Assembly (NCBI GenBank): GCA_949361645.1
Contig: OX442422.1
Location: forward strand, 8,685,426-8,749,425
Direction: 5' to 3'
Origin: Spongilla lacustris
Taxonomy: Eukaryota; Porifera; Demospongiae; Spongillida; Spongillidae
DNA length: 64,000 nucleotides
This document shows positions 30,301 to 42,300 of the stretch, in pieces. The notes beneath the pieces are model-generated. The model searched no databases, had not been told where the DNA came from, and saw nothing but the letters and a program-made list of their open reading frames with translations. Both the position numbers and the translations under genes were made by a program. How positions within the stretch are numbered: the first letter of the stretch is position 1; every line of letters begins with the position of its first letter.

Positions 30301-33300
30301 ATAGACATTTTGTCCATTGCACATCGTTCCTCATCACATTACAGTTATGAAGCTTCGTTGACACGGAGAAATAAAAACTTATGAAACAAGTAAATAAAAA
30401 CCTTCTCTAACGAGAAAGTTGGTGGGCATATAGGATTGACAATGTTGGTGTAAAAAGCACGGAAACAAGTGTGACAGAAATGTTACTGGAAAATTGAAAT
30501 AGGCCTATATTTAGCCCATTTTCTCAGGCGTGCGCTGCCTAAATGTGACTGGGCTAAATATAGGCCTATTTCAATTTTCCAGTAACATTTCTGTCACACT
30601 TGTTTCCGTGCTTTTTACACCAACATTGTCAATCCTATATGCCCACCAACTTTCTCGTTAGAGAAGGTTTTTATTTACTTGTACACTATATGTTCCTTGC
30701 CATGCAGCATTTCAGTCAGTCGCAATGAAAGAGCTACATGCTTTGGGTATTTATCACACCATTTCTTTTGCTCCATACTTTCCTTGCATTGTTGCAATTC
30801 AAGGAAAAGCATGATGCCAGAAAATGCATCAGCCATACACTTGTACTCGGATCCAACACCAACTGGTTTTCTTATCAATTTAGTGAGATGAGGGATGCCT
30901 TCTGGTGTGTCAGAAAAGAATGGGATCCATTTACCCATACTCTCATCAATGCACACACCAGTTCCAGGAGCTACATTGTTTTTGCGAGTCTCATTGAAGG
31001 CAGAAATGAGGTAAGTAACACGGGCATAGGGATTATCAGCAGAACCTTGAGGCCATAGCTTGAGATATTTTCTCCATTGCTCAAAACGATCTCGCACCAA
31101 CCCAAACCTTCCTCCGATGTTCATTGCCTGTACAAATCCATCTGTTGTCTTGTTCCACAACTCACGAATGCTACCTGATGGTAAAAGACACTTTCCATAT
31201 AAGACTCCAATGCACTGGATAAATTGATATTCAGTAAAAACATCCACGTTGTCAGGCAATGATGCATTAGTCCAACCCAGTGGACCATTTTCAGCAAGAA
31301 ACCAATGAACAGGAAACAAAAGATTCCAGCATTCCTCCTCTGTCTTATGCTCCTGATGTGCTGTTTCACGTGGCCAGTGGACTCTAAACAATTTGTTACC
31401 CCACCCATCCTTGGCACGCTGGTCAACTATCACTCCACTATCGAGTTTCTCCCACTTCAGGAATTCACCTCCCAGCTTGCACTTTAGGGGATCGTTGGCA
31501 TCATCTTCACCTTCTTCGTGTCCTTCGTTATCGTCCTCACGAGCAGCTTCCATTTCATGATCTCCTCGGTCTTCTTCTTCCTCAAGACGATCGTTTTCTA
31601 CCGCTGGACCGCTTACCGAACCAACGTCTCCACTTGTAGAAGGAGTTATCTTTGGCTTCCAAAATGCCTTTCCGTGATCCAAGACAATAGTGGCCTCCCC
31701 GATGGTCCACTCCACTCTCCACTTAGTTTTAGCGACAGAAATCACCTTTCCCTTTACGCTAGACTCCATCCAACCGGATCCGAACGTACGCATTAATGCG
31801 TCTTTTGCCTTCATAAGTTGTCTGCCTTGCCGCGTTACTTCGTCATGAAGCTTTGGAGTGGAATAAGATGAAGTGCTGGTTCCTTTTGGCGCTGAAAGCT
31901 GTGTGCCAGCAGCTCCTCGAGAAGCCATTTTTAGCCCTTTGCATGAGGTAATCGTTATAGGTAATCTTAGTGAAAGTTGACAGGTTAACCTGTCAATTGC
32001 CAGGTTAACCGGGCGCTCGTCGATTATAGATTAAGAGATATTAATGGTGATAACAGATTGGAAAAGAATGACCTAAACAATGCTAAACTTATATAATATC
32101 TACATGTACATGTATGGTAGTAATCATCTATTTGTACAATTGTGACTAAAGTATGGCACATGTTGTGCACTGTGATCCATATTTGATTTCATGACGTAGC
32201 TGAACATTTGTGATGACACCTGTAGATATTTATCCAATGACATTTCCTAATTCCCATACCCTCTGTACTGGATGCAATGATCATTGTTACATGTACATGT
32301 ACATACATTTGGATCTAGGTGCAAGACTACTTAGTCTCATGCACTGCAACAATTGTGTATAAAAGAATTACCCTTTGGGTGCCAAGGGCATATTTATATG
32401 TATCACAGTCCAATGTCTGTGATACCACATACATATAAATAGAGGTACAATCAACTCTGTCCTTGAAGATGAGTGCAATGAGTTTTAAGAAGGAGGAGGA
32501 GGAGGAGGAGTATGGTACATTAATTATAGGAAGTAGTACAACTTCAAATTCCACCATTACATCAACTGTTACCGAGGTCATATGCTATGTGCATGTGCAC
32601 ATTTTTGATGTGGGAGAAATGCAAGTAGTAATCAGTAATTGACAGTTTGTGGAGTAAATCATACATATCAGTACAGTACTTGAGAGACATGCAAATATAT
32701 TCAATGCATATAAATTGTACAATGTACATGCACAAGGTACCGGCCATGTACCTAATTATACACATCTGCCACCCTAAGAGTTAATAACTAAAAGAATGAC
32801 CAACCTTACAGTCATACCTTGTTCTGGCTGCGTTGCAGACTAAGCTTTTCATTATTATGTTCAGCAATAGTTTGTCATTAATGCCACCAACAGCCAATCT
32901 TCTTCAGAGCCCAATTGAGCTCATGTGCTCAACTGGCTGCAAAGCCACCCCATCATAAGTTTTCTTTTGTCCTTTTATCATTATACGTGTATCTTAGCTT
33001 ATTGTATTATAATAATTGTACAGATTAAAAAAAAAGACTATGTTGATGACCATGTACTACATGTACATGTGTACATTGTATTCACCATGTAGTCTGAACT
33101 ATTGTACCCACTCCAGTATGGTCGTACTCCATTACACTTTGCTGCAAGGGAAGGTCATACTACTTGTTTGGAACATCTCCTTTCCACTCCTGGTATTGAT
33201 GTGAACATTCAGGATGAGGTGAATTGGTCCATTGAAAATAGATAAGAACATTTTAAATGTTATTTAGAAGTTTAGAACATGAGGGAGGGGAGTGTCCATG

Positions 33301-36300
33301 CCTGAGGGCTATGTCAAGGCTGTACATTTTGCTACCTGCACCTTGAATGAAGACAGTGACTTGCGATGTTGGTCCCAAAAACAATCCCAGCAGCTGTGAT
33401 GTACTTGTAAACATAATGATGAGATATGCATATTGGCCTCCTCTACCTCCTCCTCTTTATTAATGATTGCAATAAATTCATAAAGTATACATGTACATCT
33501 GTTGTTTACATGGTGTGTGTGTTTTATGTTAGAAGGGGCCATGTTGATGACAATGTACTACATGTACATTGTATTGCTGAACTATTATTGTACCCACTCC
33601 AGGAAGGTTATACTCCATTACACCTTGTTGCCATTGGAGGTCATACTACATGTGTGGAACATCTCCTTTCCACTCCTGGTATTGTTGTGAACAATAAGGA
33701 TATTAGGGTGAGTTGCTCCATTGAAACCTCCCCCCCCCCCCCCTCCCCTCCACTTGCCATGTGAAAGATTGGAAGAAAATGTGCTTTTAAAAATTAAGAT
33801 TACTGTATCTCATATAACCATTTACGGTAGCCCTTACATTTTTCTTACTTTTGTAGGACTGCCATTTCTTTCCAGGAAAAAGGTCATGTTTGGCATCACA
33901 CTGACATGACATCATCACAAGATATATAAATTAGCCTCCCCTATCTCCTCCCCTTTATTGATTATTGCAATAAATTCACTTATGTTAACATAACACACAC
34001 TAGTCAGTAGTGGGTGGCTTCAAGTTTGAAGAAGCCGTGTTGATGACCATGTGTGCATTGTACCCACCATGTTGGCTGAACTATTGTACCCACTCCAGTA
34101 TGGTCATACTCCATTACACCTTGCTGCAAGGGAAGGCCATACTACTTGTGTAAAACGTCTCCTTTCCACTCCTGGTATTATTGTGAACACTCAGGATTAT
34201 GTAAGTTGGTCCATCGAATGAGATATGAAGGATAATGTTGGGAGTGTCCATGCCTGAGGGCTATGTCAATGCTGTTACCTGCACCTTGAATGAAGACATT
34301 GACTTGAGATGCTGGTCCCAAAAACTATCCATGTATACATGTACTTTTTTTTTTTACATGGTGTGTGCACAGCAAATAAAAAAGTGTGAAAGTCACCCGT
34401 AGAACGTTTTAAAAAGAGTGACCATCGCACTCAATTTTATCCTTGGTGTGATGTCACACCATTGAGTGAGTTTGTGTGAATTTACCCCGTTATTTGATGT
34501 GACCTTCACTCAGTTTAATAATTGTGGGATAAAGGGTAACGTACAAATGTATATATCATTCATTAGGTACAGGGCTGTAGTGCAGATTGTCACGGGTTCG
34601 AATCCTGGCCAATACATCATCTTTTTTTTCCTTCTGCTTCTTGGGTGAAATCACCTGACGGTCACACCTGATTTGGTGTGTCTATTGGTGTACTTACGTT
34701 CACACCAAAGAATAGGGGGCCTTCACACTTTTATATTTGCTGTGTGTGCTTCATGTTTAAAGGGGCCATGTTGATGACCATGTACTACAAGTACATGTAT
34801 ACATGTGTACATTGTACCCACCATGTTGGTTGAACTATTGTACCCACTCCAGTATGGTTATACTCCATTGCACTATGCTGCATGTGGAGGTTATACTACT
34901 TGTGTGGAACATCTCCTTTCCACTCCTGGTATTGATGTGAACATTAAGGATAGGGTGAGTTGGTCACATCATCACGAGATATATAAATTAGCCTCCCCTA
35001 TCTCCTCCCCTTTATTGATTGTTGCAATAAATAAGACATGCATGTGTACATTGTACCCACCATGTTGGCTGAACTATTGCATGTACCCACTCCAGTATGG
35101 TCATACTCCATTACACCTTGCTGCAAGTGGAGGTCATACTACTTGTGTGAAATCTCTCCTTTCCACTCCTGGTATTGATGTGAACATTAAGGAATGGGTG
35201 AGTTGGTCCATTGAGTGAGATGTGAATAATTAAATATTATCGATTTGACCATGTCATTAAAAAACGGGACCCGTTATTATATGCCAATGATATACAAACC
35301 GCCTCCCTATACATTGAGCGGAACGTAATTATTGGCGTGAATCGAGTGGGAAAAAGTGCACGTAGTTTGTTCAACTGTATCTCCATAACGGATGGCATAA
35401 AAATTGACGAACAAAACAAATCGATAGGCATAGGACCTCTGTACCTCCAGACCAAATGTGAACCGATTTGATTACTCTTACCTAAAGTTATGGTGAGTTT
35501 GAACCTGGTCGGGTATCAAACGTTGCAATACTGGCGCAGAGCAAGTGCAAGACTCCATAATGTAATGTATCATACGAGAAATGGTGTCGTATGAACTGTT
35601 GAATGTAGGAGTGGATAGCATTTAGCGTTTGGAAGATATAGCGATTCAAACAAGAAGCATTTTAAGGTTATAAAACATCGGGCATTTTTGCAGAAACTGA
35701 CCCATATATGTACATGTACTGCAAGCAAAGCTGCAACAAGTGAACTAGTGTGTACATAACACATACACACACTAGTGGGAGGCTTCAAGTCTGAAGAAGC
35801 CATGTTGATGAATGTGTACCTACCATGTTGGCTGAACTATGTACCCACTCCATAGGCATCCCCAGGGGGGGTGGAGGGTCAAGGGGGCGTGGCCTCTTTG
35901 GAACTCAGTGGCGCCCCACCACTTTTGTTTAACCCTTCCCCGGTATTACTAGTACGTGCGCACAATGTCAATGGCATTGAAGCAGAATGTTGTAAATCAA
36001 AATTGCTGTGCAAATTATCGCAATGTTCAGAGGCAGCAACAAGCATTACGACCTACGTTGTTCGTACGTCATGGACACGATACAGTGCCACACTGGAAAG
36101 GGGGAAGGGGGTTCTGGAGGGCCAATTATATGTATGAATACGCATTCCATCGGCACCTAAGCTAAGCCTGATGGCTGTTCTCTTTTTGGCCCACCTAAAC
36201 TCATTTTTTAGTACAGTTACGTAATAAAAGTGCGAACGCAATCAACGTGTACTCCCAACCAACTAACATGTATTGCTTATGGGGAAAAAAATACCTGTTC

Positions 36301-39300
36301 CGATAAGATCTAAAGATAAGCAGTATTCATGCTAGTACTAAAATCACCTCCACCAACTACTGATGTAACATTCGTTTTGCATTGTACACAAATAAACAAT
36401 TAGGTACTACTTAAAAGATCTCCTGGCACCAGTTTTTGGAGGTTTTCAATGCAAAAAGCATTGGCATGTTTCTGGCATGGTAGTCCAATGTATCACAATG
36501 CATAGTTACTGGAAATGAAATAGTATGCAATCAGGAAGCTTTTGTGATGTGATCGGTTGTGGTTTTAGGTTTTAATGCCGGATGATAATGCATAAACCAT
36601 AATTAGTTCTTTTCATTCAAATGTAAAAGTGATGTAAAAAAAATAGTACATTATGCACTGTATATGTGATATGGGGCATTGTGTGCACAATGGCGTCCAA
36701 AACTCTCCTGTGGACATTGTGTGCAAAATGGCTTTTGCATGAAGATGCTTTGGCATTGGTCAGTAATGATGTAGGTTCTAGAACATTATGTGGTGGGCAG
36801 ATTATGCAGGGGTGGTGCTAACCTCGTTCTGAGACCCTATTTAAAATAACAGGGTCCCTGTGACCTGGGACGAGGAGAATGAGATAGTATATGGAAAACT
36901 TCCAAGTTTCTAGGTAGTGGCTAGTGCCTGGGGACAAGCGCCAGCAATCGAAAATCTGCTTTAAAACCTAACCCTTATAATATATATGATTAATCAAATT
37001 AATGATTCAGCGGTCCAGGATTTAGAGACAAAATGATGGGCAAGGGTGGGGAAAGGGCTACCTTGCCCTACCAGGTGCTGTATACCCCTGAAGGGGTTTG
37101 GGCCGTTTAGCAAAAACACTGTAGGACATGCTAACAATTGATACAATAGTAAATGGAGCAAATACGTGCTACACCTATTTTATTGCATGAATGCAAGGTG
37201 TACTACATGTACAGTGTACATTGTACCCACCATGTTGACTGAACTATTGTACCAACTCTAGTGTGGTGATACTCCATTACAACTTGCTGCAAAGGGAGGT
37301 CATACTACTTGTGTGGAACATCTCCTTTCTGCTCCTGGTATTGATGTGACCATTGAGGATAGGGTGAGTTGGTCCGATCCATTGAATGAGATACATGTAT
37401 GAAGAATAAAGTTTTGAAAAGATATGAACAGTTTTTTTATGTTATCCTGAGGGCTAATGTATGTCAAGGCTGTACATTTTGTTACCTGCACCTTGCATTG
37501 ACTTGAGGTGTTGGTCCCAGCAGCTGTGATGTACATGTACATGTAACATTATGATGAGATACATGTATATATCTATAAATTGGCCCCTCCTCCCTTTTTT
37601 AATGATTGCAATAAATTCATAAAGCATACATGTACATCTGTTGTTTACATGGTGTGTGTGCTTTATGTTAGAAGGGGCCATGTTGATGACCATGTACTAC
37701 ATGTACATGTGTACATTGTACCCACCATGTTGGCTGAACTATTGTACCCACTCCAGGATGGTTGTACTCCATTACACTATGCTGCAGAGGGAGGTCATAC
37801 TACTGGTTTGGAACATCTCCTTTCCACTCCTGGTATTGATGTGAACATTAAGAATGTGGTGAGTTGGTCACATCATCACGAGATAAATTAGCCTCCACTA
37901 TCTCCTCCCCTTTATTGATCATTGCAATAAATTCACTTATCTATATTATGTTATTAAGATATAATACGTATATATATAACGGCAGAGTGTCCGTGTGTGA
38001 AGCACGTTTTTGTTGGGTTCGTGAGGTCCATCGTCCTTTTTTTTAGCGGGAGTGCAATTCTATCAAAGGATGTTGTTTGTGTTGAATTATTAACTTTAAT
38101 TCATGATTTTTTTGTGTGCAAATTAGCTGCTGGCAGGCAATAGTACATTAAGCAGCTTTTATGCATTTACTAAAATAGGCATGCTATGATTACTTATGCA
38201 TTGTACTTACAGCTCAGCAAGGTATTTTGGGTGAGGTGACCACAAACCAATGAAAAAATGTACCAATTTGAAGTTCTTCACATACATGTATGAACATGGC
38301 TTTAGTGCAGGTTGTGTTAGATTATCCCTTCCTACCACACTAATTTTTTTTTACCACATACATGTGTATGAGATCAAATATCTATGGTAGTACGTAGTTT
38401 TAAATGGCTACCACAAGTGGCCTTGGCTGCACTATACAGGAGCGGATCCAGGATTTTGGGAAAGGGGGGTCTGATAATTATATTCAGCCGCTTTTTTGCT
38501 TTTGCATTTATTTAGCATGAAATTCACAGTGATATCCAATACAAACATCACGCGATAACCGGATTTATTACTAGAGCCTGCATGGATAGCGATGAGAAAA
38601 CTCTTCATTCTTCACAATGCTATGGTTCCTACTGCTCAGCAATTAAAATCGTGACGTAAAGCTTTTGTGAATTTGTGACCGAAGTGTCCACGTGGCCATG
38701 CGCCAGCTACATGTCGGGATATAAAAATTAAAATGACTCATGTATGTTTTACTTAGTATTTAGCTCTAGAGCTACCTTTTTTCTGAGGAAAAGGAATCTG
38801 AGATCCATCCCATTCACGTCGTTTGATTGCTTACATGTACCTCAATTCCTGCTCACACGCACCATTCGATCGGACGCGCGATTAAATACTAATTAACCAC
38901 ACATGCAAAATTAAATTTTGTTAGTAGGAGGATTAGTTATATGTAGATCAATATAGACCTCGCTTGGCTAGAACAATGTGCAAGCTTGCAAATCCAAGGA
39001 CAGTAACATGCAGAACGCGGCATAGATTACAATATGCATTGGGTCATTCTTCATATCGATAGTATGCACAGAGACTGGGAACGAGGTACATTCCAATGTT
39101 ACGCCACAAGGGAATAATTATATGGCGGCGAATGGGAATTATACGTGTTTCGTGCATTTAATTTTAGTACCTGAAAGAAAAGTTTTAGTTTTTTCGAGCG
39201 CAAGCTGTGGGGTGAGCAAGCTAATAACTCTTTAGAAAACGAGTCATTTTCTGAATAAGCTAGTAATCTTACTTGTCTCATACTACTTACAATGTAGTAG

Positions 39301-42300
39301 GCGTTGGACCCGTTGGTATCGGGGGAACAAATAATGTGTTTTTCAGTGGAAAAACGCTTGAAACATGTATAATTGTCATCTAATTATTCCCACCAGTGGG
39401 TGTGATGTAACAGTGGAATGTACCTCGTTCCCAGTATCTGTGCATACTTGGCCTCCCCCCCCCCCCCCCCCCCCAAATCCGCTATAGCTTACAGTTTTTG
39501 CGTAGTTTTTGGAGTTTATCTACGCAAAACGTGGGCTCCGCTCCAGACCCCTATATAGGGTGTGTGTGGGTGGGGGGGTTCCAGTGGTCCCCCATACCCC
39601 CTGGCTGGGTGGGAGGGGTGCCCCACTCCCGCACCCTCTCCGTGGAGGCGGGGGAACCACCGTTATTGGCCGCTGCACTTTATGTTCTCTTCCTACGCCA
39701 CGTCACTGTCAGTGTGTGTGTGTGTGTGAATGGGCCATGTTGATGTACTATATGTACAATGTACATGTGTACATTGTACCCACCATGTTGGCTGAACTAT
39801 TGTACCTACTCCAGTATGACACTCCATTACACTTTGCTGCAAGGGGAGGTCATACTGCTTGTGTGGAACATCTCCATGGGTTCTGGAGGGCCAATTATAG
39901 GTAAGAAAACGCATTTGGAAAAGATCGGCACATCGAACATATAGAAGCTAAGCCTGATGACTGTAGTTTTTTTGGCCCACCTAATCTTATTTTACTGAGT
40001 ACAGTTACATAATTAAAAATGCGAACGCTGTAAACTTACTCCCAACCAACTAACATGTATTGCTTATGGGGAAAAAAATACATGTACTTTTTCCGAGGAA
40101 ATCTAATTCTATAGTTACCATTCACAAGCAGTATTAATTTTGCTAGCATTAAAACGGCATTCCCAGCATCACACCTCCACCAACTACTGTTGTAACATTC
40201 TTTTTGCATTGTACACAAATAAACAATATAGGTACTACTTAAAAGATCTCCTGGCCACCATTTTTTGGAGGTTTTCAATGCAAGAAGCGTTGGCAAGCCT
40301 CTGGCATGGTAGTCCAATGTATTACAATGCATAGTTACTGGAAATGAAATGATATGTAATCAGGACGCTTTAGTGATGTGATTGGCTGTGGTTTGTGGTT
40401 ATGTTGATGACAATGTACTACATGTACATGTACATGTATGTACATTGTATGGACCATGATTGCTGAACTATTATTGTACCCACTCCAGGAAGGTTATACT
40501 CCATTACACCTTGCTGCCATTGGAGGTCATACTATTTGTGTGGAACATCTCCTTTCCACTCCTGGTATTGATGTGAACAATAAGTATATTAGGGTGAGTT
40601 GCTACATTGAAACACCCCCCCCCCTCCCCTCCACTTGCCATGTGAAAGATTGGAAGAAAATGTGCTTTTAAAAATTAAGATTACTGTATCTCATATAACC
40701 ATTTACGGTAGCCCTTACATTTTTCTTACTTTTGTAGGACTGCCATTTCTTTCCAGGAAAAAGGTCATGTTTGGCATCACACTGACATGACATCATCACA
40801 AGATATATAAATTAGCCTCCCCTATCTCCTCCCCTTTATTGATTATTGCAATAAATTCACTTATGTTAACATAACACACACTAGTCAGTAGTGGGTGGCT
40901 TCAAGTTTGAAGAAGCCGTGTTGATGACCATGTGTGCATTGTACCCACCATGTTGGCTGAACTATTGTACCCACTCCAGTATGGTCATACTCCATTACAC
41001 CTTGCTGCAAGGGAAGGCCATACTACTTGTGTAAAACGTCTCCTTTCCACTCCTGGTATTGTTGTGAACACTCAGGATTATGTGAGTTGGTTCATCGAAT
41101 GAGATATGAAGGATAATGTTGGGAGTGTCCATGCCTGAGGGCTATGTCAATGCTGTTACCTGCACCTTGAATGAAGACATTGACTTGAGATGTTGGTCCC
41201 AAAAACAATCCCATCAGCTGTGATGTACTTGTAAACATGTTGATGAAATGTATAAATTAGCCTCCTCTACCTCCTCTTTATTAATGATTGCAATAAATTC
41301 ATAAAGTGTACATGTACATCTGTTGTTTACATGGTGTGTGTGTTTTATGTTAGAAGGGGCCATGTTGATGACCATGTACATGTACTACATGTACATGTGT
41401 ACATTGTACCCACCATGTTGACTGAACTATTATTGTACCCACTCCAGTATGGTTGTTATACTCCATTACACCTTGCTGCAGAGGGAGGTCATACTACTTG
41501 TGTGGAACATCTCCTTTCCACTCCTGGTATTGATGTGAACAAAGAGGATAGGGTGAGTTGGTCACATCATCACAAGATATATAAATTAGCCTCCCCCAAC
41601 TCCTCCCCTTTATTGATTATTGCAATAAATTCACTTATGTTAACACATACATGTGTACATTGTACCCACCATGTTGGCTGAACTATTGTACCCACTCCAG
41701 TTTGGTCATACTCCATTACACCTTGCTGCAAGGGGAGGTCATACTACTTGTGTGAAACGTCTCCTTTCCACTCCTGGTATTGATGTGAACATTAAGGATA
41801 GGGTGAGTTGGTCCATTGAATGAGATGTGAATAGATAAGTGTTATCAATTTGACCATGTCATTAAAAAAAACGGGACTCGTTATTATACGCCAATGATAT
41901 AAAAACTGCCTCCCTATACATTGAGTGGGAAAAAGTGCACATAGTTTGTTCAACTGTAACTCCATAACGGATAATGATGCATAAACCATAATTAGTTGTT
42001 TGAAATGTAAAAGTGATGTAAAAAAATTATGATCAACTAGCACGTTATGCACTGTATATGTGACATGGGACATTGTGTGCAAAATGGCTCTTTCTAAGAA
42101 ATGTTAGTCCAAAACTCTCCTGTGGACATTGTGTACAAAATGGCTTTTGCATGAAAATGCTTTGCCATTGGTCAGTAATGATCTAGGTTCTAGAACATTC
42201 TGTGGTGTGCAGATTATGCAGGGGTCGTGCTAGACTCGTTCCGAGGCCCTATTTGTATGTTAAATAACAGGGGGAAAAATAGGATCCCTGTGACCTGGGA

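Larger units (their letters stand above)
28358..31928 (-). pseudogene. piggyBac transposase interrupted by a 1.33-kb insertion
   Basis: The N-terminal part (31928 down to 30684) has the DDE_Tnp_1_7-type N-domain and the first catalytic region, CIDESMGKWIPF with Asp328. The C-terminal part (29350 down to 28358) carries DGDSYFTSIQTVKALLEHG with the second catalytic Asp, then CVVDVHNHLRQG with the probable third, and ends in a Cys-rich zinc finger (CVRCRVC...YYCCLKC...C...C). The insertion at 29351-30681 separates the first and second catalytic aspartates. Without it and one TA the two halves are in the same frame, and no other stop or frameshift is seen. The gene was therefore intact until that event. 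Expected role: excision and integration at TTAA. Confidence 0.9.
28183..31984 (-). mobile_element. piggyBac element B (about 3.8 kb), split by an insertion
   Basis: Bounded by TTAA (28179-28182 and 31985-31988) with termini CCTGTCAA read inward at both ends. At both ends the TTAA is duplicated in tandem (also 28156 and 32005), giving palindromes such as TTGACAGGTTAACCTGTCAA. It contains one transposase gene on the minus strand. Confidence 0.85.
33540..37363 (+). repeat. Tandem segmental duplication, copy 1
   Basis: Holds exons 33603, 34099, 34853, 35096 and 37262 in the same order and spacing pattern as 40489, 40980, 41448, 41701 and 45156 in copy 2. Intron stretches such as 33728-34200 and 40616-41081 look almost identical by eye. 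Confidence 0.85.

Noticed and set aside
34560..34625. tRNA gene
   Set aside because: Only a T-arm-like B box is present; no acceptor, D or anticodon stems can be formed.
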